From assembly GCF_020921035.1 (NCBI RefSeq), contig NC_063156.1, forward strand, positions 29,374,283 through 29,438,282: a DNA stretch of 64,000 nucleotides, written 5' to 3'. This document shows, piece after piece, positions 25,000 to 36,400 of the stretch. The notes beneath the pieces are model-generated. The model was given only the letters and a program-made list of their open reading frames with translations. It searched no databases and had not been told where the DNA came from. The stretch is from Rhodamnia argentea (Eukaryota > Streptophyta > Magnoliopsida > Myrtales > Myrtaceae). Every line of letters starts with the position of its first letter. Positions within the stretch are counted from its first letter, which is position 1. Position numbers and translations under genes: made by a program.

Positions 25000-26580
25000 T
25001 ACAGCCAGCGACCAGCGTTACCGTTATGGTCTATATTTGGAGTTTTAATTGGCTTTTATGTACTTTTTCCATCCCTTTTATTTTTTTTTATACGGGAAAA
25101 CACCAAAATCATATTCTCTTTAGGCCTAATTACGAATACCATTCGCATGCCTCTAACCAATTTCAAACATAAGAAAGTTCAAATTGCGCTAATTTGCCAA
25201 CTCAATTTAACATCTTGCTTATCGTTTGAGTGATCGAGTGTTTAGTCGATTTTGGATTGTTTTAAGTGGACTTAAGAATTGTAAAGTATTTCTTTATGAG
25301 CAGAATTTAATTGCGATCAAATTATATCCGATCAATAGTGAAGGGGATAAGGATTAATACATGGAATAACTTTTTTTATCAAATGCTTAACATCTTCACA
25401 TACCACATAGCAGTAAATTAGTTTCGCGTACGTTCTCTTTTTTCATAAAATGGAGTCACGCGACGAGCAAATGAAATTTAGCTTGGCATTGTTATGCACT
25501 CAGGGCTGCGCAATTTCCAAGTGGGCAGAAGCGATGATAAGGGCTGACGTCTCGAAGTTTGCGCGCGCCTTGGGAGGTGCACCTCGTTTGGATGTGGTGG
25601 AAGTATGTGAGTGCTGGCACGTGGCGTGCATGTGGCCGTTCGATGTCCATCGCGGTTCCAGGATGTCCCCCTAGTTTTCGTACCCACCGATTTGATTGCA
25701 AGAGATAACATTGAGATGCACGTCTTTTCTGGAGTGACCAATCCACTTTGCCCCTAGGATGATGTGTTCCTGTCCGATTCGATTTCCAATAGATCCGACC
25801 CATCACTTTTTTTTTTTTATTGTGATGAAAGTCATGCTAAGAATCTAAGTACCTTATGTTTAGGTTTAAGTTTATATTTATGATTTTTTTATATTATTTG
25901 ATCCGATTCGAGTAGAACGATCGGTCCAATTCTCCTCTAGAACCGAAAATAAGACAGACCCTAATCGTTTTCAATTTTATGAAATCGAGACCTGAATGGA
26001 ATCTCGGGAAAAATTAATCGAATTAGCTAGTTTGATTCAGTCCGGGCAATTTTCGATTCAATCGGTCCATTATGCTTAGCCCAAGTTGTCCCGACAACAA
26101 AACCACAATCAAACTTCGAATACAATGGTTTTGATTTTGTAAACTTTCAGATTTTGGGTGCGATTAGGATCAATTCGTCATATTGTACCCTACCAAAAAA
26201 AATCAAAAATATAAAGATAAAAATCCTAGGAAATTACTGTCGAAGAGGATCATCCATGTGGGGGAAGTAATACTGGGCCTACCGCGCTGCAATCTTGTTC
26301 AGTCGGCCCGTCTATCCAAGGAATAGCCCCAAATATAGTCTGGCCCGTTATGCCAATTAAGGCCCTCAAGCCCAAGTACGACAGAAAAGAAGGCCTAAGC
26401 CCATGGTTGTGGTCGAGGGGCTAAAAACATGGATATCACATTATTTGGGGACCAAAATGAAAGAGGACAAATAGGAGCCGCCGACCTTGACATGGACGCG
26501 GAACAATAAGAAAGACGCCCCGAGATAAAAGCACTGCCGTCCATCGAGGAACGCACATTAACGCGTTGAGTTGACGAAAA
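25000..26580. other. Shared upstream region between divergent MLS and CDKG genes
   Basis: No supported gene. About 25880-26090 contains Gattcg/cggtcc-type motifs resembling hAT-derived debris. At 26270-26410, close to the CDKG start, are several GGCCC/GGGCC motifs (TGGGCC, GGCCCG), similar to the Site II elements bound by TCP factors in promoters of proliferation genes. Confidence 0.45.
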
Positions 26581-27090
26581 TTCTCTAGGGTTTCGTCCTC
26601 CTCTCGAAGCATCTTGCGATTGCGATCTACCGATTCTCTTCTTCGCGACGCCTCTCCTGTTTCTCTCTCTTCATCCTCCGGTAAGGCTTTCAGTACCTGC
26701 GGATTTCGAAGGAGTGACGTCCGAAAGCCCCGTTTCTTCGCATCTAGGTTTTCTGATTCCTTTCCGGTTTCGTTCCTGATTTGTCTGAATCGGTTGCGGT
26801 GTCTCTCCTTGCCGATTGGCGTCAGATCTGCAAGTTTCGTTTCGTGTTCTCTCATATATTTTAGATTGCAACTAGGCTCCTAGATGATCTGCTGTTGACC
26901 GGGGGGAAAGAAAAAAAAGTAAAAGTGGTCGGGCTATTGATTAGGTTCCTTTCGTAGAAGTTGTGTAGTTTTTCTGATTCTGATTTGATTCGGTTTGAAA
27001 GGGTGATTCGTTCAATTATTTCAATTTTACTATCGTTTTGGGGATCGTCAGTGTGGGTTTTTGATAAAAGGAGTTGTGGTTGCAAACAAT
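26581..27090 (+). promoter_or_regulatory. CDKG leader with telo-box and probable 5' UTR intron
   Basis: TAGGGTTT (26586-26593, the telo-box in reverse) sits at the likely start of the transcript. A good donor, CCG|GTAAGG, lies at 26681 and an acceptor, CGTCAG|TG, at 27051, which together would define a 5' UTR intron of about 370 bp. Telo-box plus upstream GGCCC motifs is a known combination in cell-division and ribosome-related plant genes. The intron is inferred from consensus only. Confidence 0.45.
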
Positions 27091-29684
27091 ATGGCAACAG
27101 GGAAATATCATGTTTCTAGGAGATTGGATTGTTACTCTTCCTCCAGAAGGGATGGTCGCAATACGATTCGCTCAACTTGTCGCGGCGAATTTAGCCAGTC
27201 CCGTGGCCATGAAGCTAAGCGGAATGATGGACGCAAGATGGTATCGAAGAATCGAGATAAGGAGCATCACCTCGTTGAGGTGCAGAGTGGTGCCAGATTG
27301 TACCAAGATGGTGTACGCCCAACTTTTGAGAAAAAGAGGAAGTTGTCCCCAATTTTATGGGATGTGGAGGACACGGAAATGTGGATATCTTCCAAGAACA
27401 GAGTGGTTTCAGCTGGCACTATTTTAAGCCCGCCCATGGCTACATTTACATTGTCATCAAATGATGAGTCAGGCGGCTGCGTTTTGAACTCCTCTATCTC
27501 ATTGGATCAGGTACATGGATCTGATCTTCCTATGACTGATCAATCTATATCTCTGAGTGGGTCTGGATGCAAGGCTCTGGCATTGCATCAGGAACCAAGT
27601 GAGGGTGGTGATCAAGACGGCAGTATGGTCGAGGATGGAGAATTTGTTCATGAGAGAAACATCTCAATGTCACGATGGGCATCCGATAGTGATTCACCGA
27701 GACTTATCTGTGCATCCGACGATGAAGAAATGACTCTGGAGAATAGAGCATTGGTCACAAAAAGGTCAAGTCCAGAGAGTGGGGAGTTTCTTCCAGGAGG
27801 CTCTGATCATCGGACCTCGTCCGCTGGATCTGATGAGATTGGGCTGGCTGGTGGAGCAAGTGTAGGTGATTCTGAATACAGTGATCAAGCTGTTGTCATG
27901 GATGTTGACCACACTTATCTTGGCAATGCAGATAACAACCAGGATGACACGGATGATGAGAACAATAGAGAGCATCAAGAGTTTGAAGTGTCGTCATTGC
28001 CTGCAAGACGAAGTATAAACATGCTTGATTCTTGCAGAAGTGTCTTCGAATATGAAAGACTGAACAAGATCAATGAAGGCACTTATGGTGTTGTCTACCG
28101 TGCAAGGGATAGGAAAACAGGGGAAATAGTGGCATTGAAGAAGGTGAAAATGAACAAACAGGACTCTGACGGTGGTTTTCCGCTAACATCATTGAGAGAG
28201 ATAAACATTTTACTGTCTTTAAATCACCCTTCCGTTGTAGGTGTTAAAGAAGTCGTTATGGGTGATGTTGATAGTATATTTATGGTCATGGAGTACATGG
28301 AACATGATCTCAAGGGGTTAATGGAGACAAGGAAGCGTCCTTTCAGTACAAGTGAAGTCAAATGCCTGATGCTTCAGCTATTGGAGGGTGTCATTTATCT
28401 CCATGATAATTGGGTGCTTCATCGGGATTTGAAGACATCAAATCTTCTTTTAAACAACAAGGGAGAGCTAAAAATATGCGACTTTGGGTTGTCAAGACAG
28501 TATGGGAGCCCATTGAAGCCGTATACTCCTCTGGTTGTTACCATGTGGTACAGGTGAGCTGCATTCTAGTAATAAAAACATGCGACATGTATGGGAAATT
28601 GGGCCCTTCTTACTTCTTGAGGATGACAAGAAGCCAAGTGGCACCAATTATTGGTTAATGATACTTCGAAATTCATGAGCATCTATTATTCCACATCACT
28701 AAATATAGTGCTCTTTTTGGGAATTTCTATTTGCTTTAAAGATTGTATTTTCCAACATAACAGCCTAGAGAATCCCGCACTTGTATACTTTAAGCTTGAT
28801 CTTCTTGGGAGTCTACTTGAGCACATAAAGATGGCTCAGTCACGCGATGATTCCTTTATGTACATTGTAGTTGCCTTTTCTTTTCCTTTCTCATGCACAT
28901 CACATTGGTTTACTTCTGAACTTTGCGGTATATACTTGTGGTTGAGCCTTGGCAGTGTTTCCTGATGTGCAGGGCACCCGAACTTTTATTGGGAGCAAAA
29001 CAGTACTCAACAGCAATTGATATGTGGTCAATAGGGTGTATTATGGCTGAAATGTTGGCCAATGAACCACTGTTCAAGGGAAATAGTGAAGTCAATCAGC
29101 TTGACAAGGTAGAAACTTTGACATAATAGGTCCTTTATCTTGTATTGTCAGACTCTTCATTCAGTCATTTCTTATTTGAAAACTGTGCTTTGCAGATTTT
29201 CAGGACTCTTGGCACACCCAGTGAGAAAATATGGCCTGGATTCTCTGAATTGCCTGGTTCGAAAGCGAACTTTGTTAAACAACCGTAAGTGTTCTGTAGT
29301 CATGGTATTCAATTTAGTGCTTGGGTGTGGCTCTTTTCAAGACATTATGTTTTTTCATTGTTTGAGTATGAGGTTTTTTCTTCAGGTATAATCTGTTGCG
29401 AAAGAAGTTTCCTGCCGCATCTTTTACTGGAACTACTGTTCTTTCTGAATCGGGGTTTGACCTACTGACCAGGCTTTTGACATATGACCCAGAGATGGTA
29501 TATCTCATGAAGCTTGTGCTTTCCTAGTACGTCCTTGTTATCCGTATTTAGCAATTTTTTTTTTCTCATGCAGAGAATAACAGCGGATGAAGCCCTTGAA
29601 CATGATTGGTTTCGTGAAGTTCCACTACCTACTTCTAAGGATTTCATGCCGACATTTCCCCCTATGCATACTATTGTCAGATGA
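27091..29684 (+). CDS. CDKG2-like: Cyclin-dependent kinase G-type (PITSLRE/CDK11-like)
   Basis: Exons: 27091-28553, 28973-29108, 29196-29284, 29386-29497 and 29574-29684. The product is 636 residues. The 315-residue N-terminus is hydrophilic and Ser/Asp-rich, with an [11 protein letters not shown] motif and a DDTDDENN acidic run. The kinase domain follows: glycine loop NEGTYGVVY (328-336), catalytic Lys350, the cyclin-binding helix PLTSLRE (364-370, a variant of PITSLRE), HRDLK (444-448), DFG (464-466), [14 protein letters not shown] and GCIMAEML. Such kinases act with cyclin L in pre-mRNA splicing, meiosis and flowering-time control. The start at 27091 is the first in-frame ATG; the frame upstream starts at TTG. 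The protein stops soon after the kinase fold ([15 protein letters not shown]), without the basic tail I remember from Arabidopsis CDKG2. Confidence 0.92.
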
Positions 29685-31451
29685 CTGCTTGCGGCCTGTT
29701 GGGATTATGGACGAAGAATTTAACCTGCAGTTGCTCCCTGGAACAATTTGATTTGTTTGTGATGGATGTCTTTTTAAACCTCCTGCTTTGATTTTTAGGC
29801 ATCTGGAAAGATTATCTCGCCGCAGGAGGAGTAACTGCAGGAATGCGTAATTGCATTTTCTGTCCTTGGCAGGAACCTAGATGAACCGTTGATGATAGTA
29901 ACAGTGGGAAACTGCTCCGGTTCGAACAATTTACTACTATTACATCTTCACACCTCCCTTGAGTCTGCAAGGTGTGCTAGTTGGTTCCCCACATTTTCTT
30001 TTCTTCTCTTTTGGTTGAACCATGACAGGTTCAAACTTGTGTAAATATGTGAATGTAATCGTCAAATTAAGTTTCGATGCAACCGTCTTTTTTTCTGATA
30101 AATGATGTTCACATCGTGATTTCTTGACATTATGTCTAGTAGAGCTCACTAACAGATGAAGAGATGCAAGCGATACTGGGTATTCGTGCCTACGAGGATC
30201 AAATCCCTTGAGGTATTGAATATGCAATGATCTAACAAAAGTTTTCGATTCCTTTTGCACGACGCATGCTTCTGTTGTTAGGCGGATTGCATTGAATTTC
30301 TTCTCTCGGTGTTTGTTAATCCATCTAACAGAAGTTGAGATGGCCATTTAGATTTCTTAGGGATGAGCAGAAGCCCTGAAATTCTATTTTCGTGTTACTT
30401 GTAAGGCAAAACTAATTTATGAGGCTTTGTATTCAATGATGATATTTTAGCATTTTTTCCTTTGTGGCACAACTGATGGAGAGGGGGTCTATTCTATTTT
30501 TGAGTTGACTTCTTCCTATTAAGCTGTTGATTTCCATTATTTAGTTCCATTATTTTGTGTCTCCATGCCTGTTCTTGTTCCTCTTTGCCTTAAAATTGGC
30601 CTCATGTAATCTCTGCTCATTTTACTGTTTTGTTGTTTTACCTGTTGTTGGAACCATCCAACTTCAGAAAAAAAAGGGTTGAAGTTGTAAGTGCTTCACT
30701 TGAAAATTCCCTTCCCTCTCCTTTTAGTCGAGTTGTGACATCCCTCGTCTTGTATTTATCTTTTGAAGGGGCCTCTTTTTTTTTTTTTTTGGGTAAAGAA
30801 AAAGAAAAGGGGGGGGGTGCTCTTTTTGTACTCATGCTTCTAGAAGATCCACTGGATGGTGGGATTGGGAGTGCAGGGATGCTTCCATATGATGCCTTTG
30901 AGAGTGGAAAGATTTTTCTTTGGGATGTCTTCTTGTTTTTCCGTTAGTTTCTTTTTTGGCATGGTTTACAATATTCGTTTTTATTGCTGTGATGAAGGTA
31001 GTCAATTGGCCTGCAATTGATGGAGCAGTTTCATCTTTGACAGCACTAGTTGGATGGCCTGCTTCTTTTCTCAAGTCTGCGTTTATCAGGGGGTCTTAGT
31101 CTTTAATTCTGTTGGCAGTGCTTACTCCAATATACTTATATGTTATAGGATGGTGTTTCTGCCAGATGTCATTTCTGCTGCAAAGATTTTTGGAAAGATC
31201 TTATATTCACCTGTGTATTGTGTTCAACAATGACAGATGAATTTCGCTAGATCAACCTTTCCGGAACACCAGCCATGCAGTATGACTTCCATGTGAATTT
31301 TCCAATTCACCTGTCTTTTCTGCTCCATGTCATTTATCAATTTAGAACCACATTTTTCTTGCATATGATGATTCTCTTCATGTTAAGTCTATTGGGTTGT
31401 ATTAACAGATGTATATGTTTAAGGAAGGCATCTTATGGAGCTGGTGCAGCT
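29685..31451. other. 3' flank of CDKG and gene-free sequence
   Basis: The first few hundred bases are probably the CDKG 3' UTR. Beyond that are T-rich tracts and a T-then-G homopolymer at about 30777-30818. The frames at 29940-30347 (-) and 30630-30947 (+) are low-complexity and unrecognised. Confidence 0.5.
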
Positions 31452-31826
31452 GCTGTAGTGCAAGGCGAGTGCTTCAATTTCAATTTCATGTTTCTTTTAT
31501 TGATCTCATTATTTGTTAGCTAGCAATGTTTGTGTCATACTACACACGACAGATAGCAAGGAGAAGTGTAAATTTCTTTACTGGTAGTTTTTCTGGTACT
31601 TTTTCTCTCAGTCGGAACACGAACTGAGGGGGACTTGCCTGAGCTGTAGCGCAAGGCGAGTGCTTCAATCTCAATTTCATGTTTTTCTTATTGGTCTCGT
31701 TATTTGCTAGCTAGCAATGTTTGTGTCATACTCTCACGCGACAGAGCAAGGAGAAGTGTAAATTCCTTTACAGTAGTTTTTCTGGTACTTTTTCCCAGAC
31801 AGAACAAGAACTGAGGGAGACTTGTG
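31452..31826 (+). repeat. Direct tandem repeat, two units of about 188 bp
   Basis: The unit at about 31452-31639 recurs at about 31642-31826 with small differences. Shared blocks include gcaaggcgagtgcttcaat, gctagcaatgtttgtgtcat, gcaaggagaagtgtaaatt and gtagtttttctggtactttt. Identity is around 88 percent by eye. It has no coding continuity and lies 2 kb past the CDKG stop. Probably a local duplication. Confidence 0.75.
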
Positions 31827-32099
31827 CTTTGTTGAATTTGGTGAGTTAAGCTTGTTGGTGTCCAATAGTTGAGGCTGTCTGCATGATCTTGTGACCCAAG
31901 TTCTTTAGATTTTGACTAACCATCTTGTCGTGGAGCTTTTTTATTATTGGTATTGAACGTGTTTTTTGGGGCTGCCTGACCACACTTCAGATTTATGAAA
32001 TCCGACTAAGCTTCGACTTTTACATGATGGACTACCGCTAATCTTGCAAGGGCCGCTGATAAATATGAAGCTTCATAAATGAGTAGCGCTCTACCAGTT

Positions 32100-33022
32100 C
32101 TCAATGGGCCTTGGCCATTGGTCCACTGGGAGCCTATGTGTCGGTGCGTTTATCGGAATGCATGGTAGGTGCTGAATACCAATAGTTGGCCTTCGGAGCC
32201 CCCAGCAAGGCTCGTTATGTTCCGACAGAAGCCAATTTTGGGTGATTCTTGAGCCCATTAGCTTATTTATGGCTATGAAAGGCCTATCGATGAGCCCAGA
32301 TTAGTGCCGAAGTAACTTCTATGTCCGTTTCATCTGCTGGACTCAACGGACGGGCCTTGGAGGCTCAGATACAAGGAAATACTTGATGCTAGATTGGGGC
32401 TTGTTGTTTCGTTGGGCCGAGCCCTATGGGCCTTGTCTTAGGCCTTTTCATTGGTCCACGAGCTGAATATTATGCCTTTCGTGGACTGTAGCCGAAGGTC
32501 TATAGTTGGGCCCAAATTATGCCCAGTCAGGGCGGATAATTTCATTGATGGGTCCCCATGGGCCTTAACTAAGGCCATCTTGCTGGTCCAGAAGCGTAGT
32601 CCCTGCATATAGGGCTCTAAAAGGCCATTGTTGGGCCTTCATACACCCATTTTAGGTGCCCAATGTATGGCTAAGGCCACGTACACAGGCCCGATAATTT
32701 CATGGGCCGCCATAGGTCCATTGTTGGTTCCCAATGTATGGCTTAAGGGCAAATACACAGGCCCGACAATTTAATGGGCCGGGCCCAATGGTCTGACCGT
32801 ATTACTTTGGGCGGCCCAAAGATGGTCGTAAATTAAGTCCATTGTGTTGTCTGTAAGGGCCTACAGGCAGGCCTGTTTATTTTTCTGGGCCACACTTCAT
32901 GGGCTGGCCCATACTCATCACTGTGGCAGAATACTTTGGGCCTGATTAAGCCCAATGAACGAGGCCCATATCTAGGCCTATTTTTTCAACGGCCAGTATT
33001 AATGGGCTTTCATGTGGCCCAG
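32100..33022. repeat. GGCCC/GGGCC-dense tract with a 70-bp degenerate tandem repeat
   Basis: More than twenty GGCCC or GGGCC pentamers occur in about 920 bp of otherwise AT-balanced DNA, commonly as TGGGCC or GGCCCA. Within it, about 32657-32717 and 32727-32786 are two copies of one unit sharing cccaatgtatggct, acacaggcccga and aatttmatgggcc. The tract may be a decayed minisatellite. GGCCCA is also the Site II (TCP-bound) motif, but no gene start is visible beside it. Confidence 0.6.
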
Positions 33023-33479
33023 TTGCACACCCATGCCTTCGACTTTTGGTTGATGTGCTTTAGGTCGTGGAGTTAAACTGAGTACAGGCCTAATAACCGA
33101 AGATTCTTAAGCAGCTAGCGATTCGGATCCAATCTATCCAAAAAGTCCCTCCCCCGAACTTCTTTCTCTTTATTTTTAATTACGATGTATGTGCCTCAAC
33201 AGTATTCACTCTCATGGATATATTTGCCTAATCTAAGATAGAATTTCATTGTTTTCCCTGAAGAAGTGGCCACTTGACAGAGCTGAAAAGATATTCGACC
33301 TTTCTCATGGGAATGCATTAATGGACCCTCCTCTTATCATGACATTTGCTCGTTTAGATGTTATGACCGTAATATCAAGAGAATTAGCTACTTGACCTCG
33401 TATTCTCAAAATAGAAGCTAGGCGACACATTTACAAGAAAAGGAACAAATTATACAAGCATTTAACACTAAAGGAAAAA

Positions 33480-36400
33480 AGAGGGAGAGATCAATGGACA
33501 GCTCTATCTCCACAAATATTACACCAAAGAGGTGCAGCCACCAACTTCTCATCAGTAATGTCCCACCAGTAATGTCCCACCATTCGAAACTGCAGTTGTC
33601 CTGCTAGCCTGAACTGTTTCAATACCTTGCTGGACACAAAACAATTCTGAGGAGTACAAGTGATGATCCCAACCAGAAGAGTTCAGACGAAATAAAGTAA
33701 ACAAATTGCCAGTAAAAATAAGTTTCCAAACGGAACAAATCCCTGACTAAATAACACAAGTACGACCATAAAAAGACGCTCTAGTTCTATGGAAATTCTT
33801 CTAGTGAAATTTGGGGCCCGTTCAAAACATCTTGAACTAAAAGTGCGTAGCAAAAGTGAGGATTCTTAATCTCCACACACAACTGCCAGACGATTAATAT
33901 CATGTTCAAATTTCATTCCCAACTGATGAACAAATTGCCTACTTTAGATGGAAAACTAGTCAAATGTATGAAAGCTCTTAAAATGAATGCTAGCTCTTTG
34001 TTTTGTAAAAGAAGTATGTCTAGTCACAAATCAATAAAACCATTATTTTCCTGACAGGTTTGTTCACACTAATAACTCGACATAAGGAAGCCTAAAATTC
34101 TATTCAAGAGATACTTGAAAACTTGGCTCAAAAGATTTCGCATGGACCCTTAGACAAGTTATTGAATAAGACAATTCCAAGGAAAATTTTGACATTCTAC
34201 TGGCAGAGCACCAAGAATTGTTAGCTAGAACAGGCTGCGCATGTTCTGCCTTTCGAGTCTTCTGATCTTCAACACTTCCAATCCATTTAAATTGGAGAAT
34301 TAGTCAACTGTCCTTTTCTGCCTTTATTCTGCATCCATATAATAAAACGTCTTATAGGATGATAGGAAACATGGACACTAGCCAACACACAGATTAAATT
34401 TTTTTTCAAACAAATATCAGTTTGTGCACGGATGATTAAAAGTTAGACTAGGAACTGATAAGAATTCATTCCTCATCGTGATTTCACCAAACTCGAGGTG
34501 AAGGGCATTTCTAATGATGTCCACGACGGCTGATATAGTCATGGAGGATTTGATGCAAAAAATGGCGGAGATAGCATCCAGATGTGTAACCTCATTTCTC
34601 AGCATTAGTCTCAAATGTGCTACAATTGGCATTAAAACGTTTTAAGGGAAACAAAGAGTATAATCTCGAAACAGTCAAACTTTGACAGGGTCATAAGCCT
34701 TACTTTTTTTGCAATGTAAGATAGTAATTGTCCTTAGCTCAAGCTAGGCGGATCAAACTTTCCAACATGCGCACAGTTGTCCTTGCTGCATTGTTAAGGA
34801 TTTCACAATACAATAGATGGAACAAAAAGTACATAAACTAAGAGAGGCGGTTGCTCCAACGTGCACTCTGAGTTGCAGATCTTTGTTGAAGTTGATAATG
34901 GCTCAATATAAATTTTTTGGCCTCCTTAGAAAGGGACGGTCTAAAGTAATCCTTTGAAAAGTGAATGTCCCCTACTAGAAATGCACAAATCCGTGTGCCA
35001 ATACATGTTCAAGGAAAAATTGTGCAGATCAAAAATTACACACACAACACATGCTATAGATAGAATCCATTCATGTTCCTTGCATGAAACAAGAAGACGA
35101 ACCAATATATCCATAGATTGTTGAAGCATCAAGCATAGTTTTCTTGGTTAGAGGAGGTTTAGATGATAAGACATGCTGAATACACCGATCTTATATTCCC
35201 CCAAAAGCTGAAAAGATATTGGAAATCAATGATTCTGTACATGTACGTTATGTTAATATTGACCTTCTGAGAAACACCTCCTACCTGCATATCAGTTTAA
35301 CTTGAATATAAAATTCTGTCGATTACAACTGAATGAACAAGAACTTCTTGCCCCTCAGTCCTGAAATCCAACAACCAGAATATCTGACTTTATAGTGGGA
35401 CTAGGAGTTTCAAGTTTCAGAAGATTTCATCTCTTCAACAAGTTTAATAATGAGCATAATGGCCCTATTGTTTCAATGGAGAGCAGAACCTATGATTATC
35501 TTTTCAGATTGAAGTAGAAAACTACGACAAGAGAAATCACGTCTTCATGGATCAGCTAAAAAGACCCAGAAGCCAGCTTAACTAGAGCAACTTGAAAGAC
35601 TAGCTACTTGTCGCTTAAGATGAATTCCAGTACATGTAAGACGCCTATGATGCTCAGATAGGAATACAACTAATTTCAACCTTTGTCACCAGCATTACCC
35701 TAATGGTATCTATAATGCTTCCACCTTTAGTTCCAGAAAGGAAGTCGCCGATGTTCTCGCACTTTGATCTTATCTTGAATCATTCCATGTGAAAAACAAA
35801 TGAGCTCTGCTAAAGTTAAATTAAAAAGTCAAGAAAAAATTACAAAACAGACTAGAACCAGCCCATTTGAAAGCAGTTATTCAGCTCTCCAGTATCTTCA
35901 GCTAGTGCAAATATTTCATAGGGAAATATGCCACTATATTGTTGGCCAAGATTTTCATATCATGTGGAGATACGACCTATCCACGAGAACTTACCTTCTC
36001 AACATTTCCAGTGCCCAAATATTTGCTAGATCTTCTTCACCACCAACATTATCTGACTTCCCCAGTCCATTTATTCCACAACCATTATTGATATGGAATA
36101 GTTCAAATCATTCATGCCGAAAAGGGAGTCAATTAGTTCAATTGATGACATCACGTCACTAAGGATGTGAGAATAAACAACTGCATCCTATTCTGGACTT
36201 TTTTGTTTCCAAGAAGCACCAGAACTATGTCAAATCTGCTTTAATAAGCGACCCGCATTGACAGACAGACCTATCGATTCATACTTATGTAAATCAAACT
36301 ATGATCTTTACACTGTTTTAGTTTGAGATGATATTGAGACATCGCTTCTCTATAACCAAGTGTATTGTGCTCTTGCTAGAAAATGTTATAGGGACTACTT

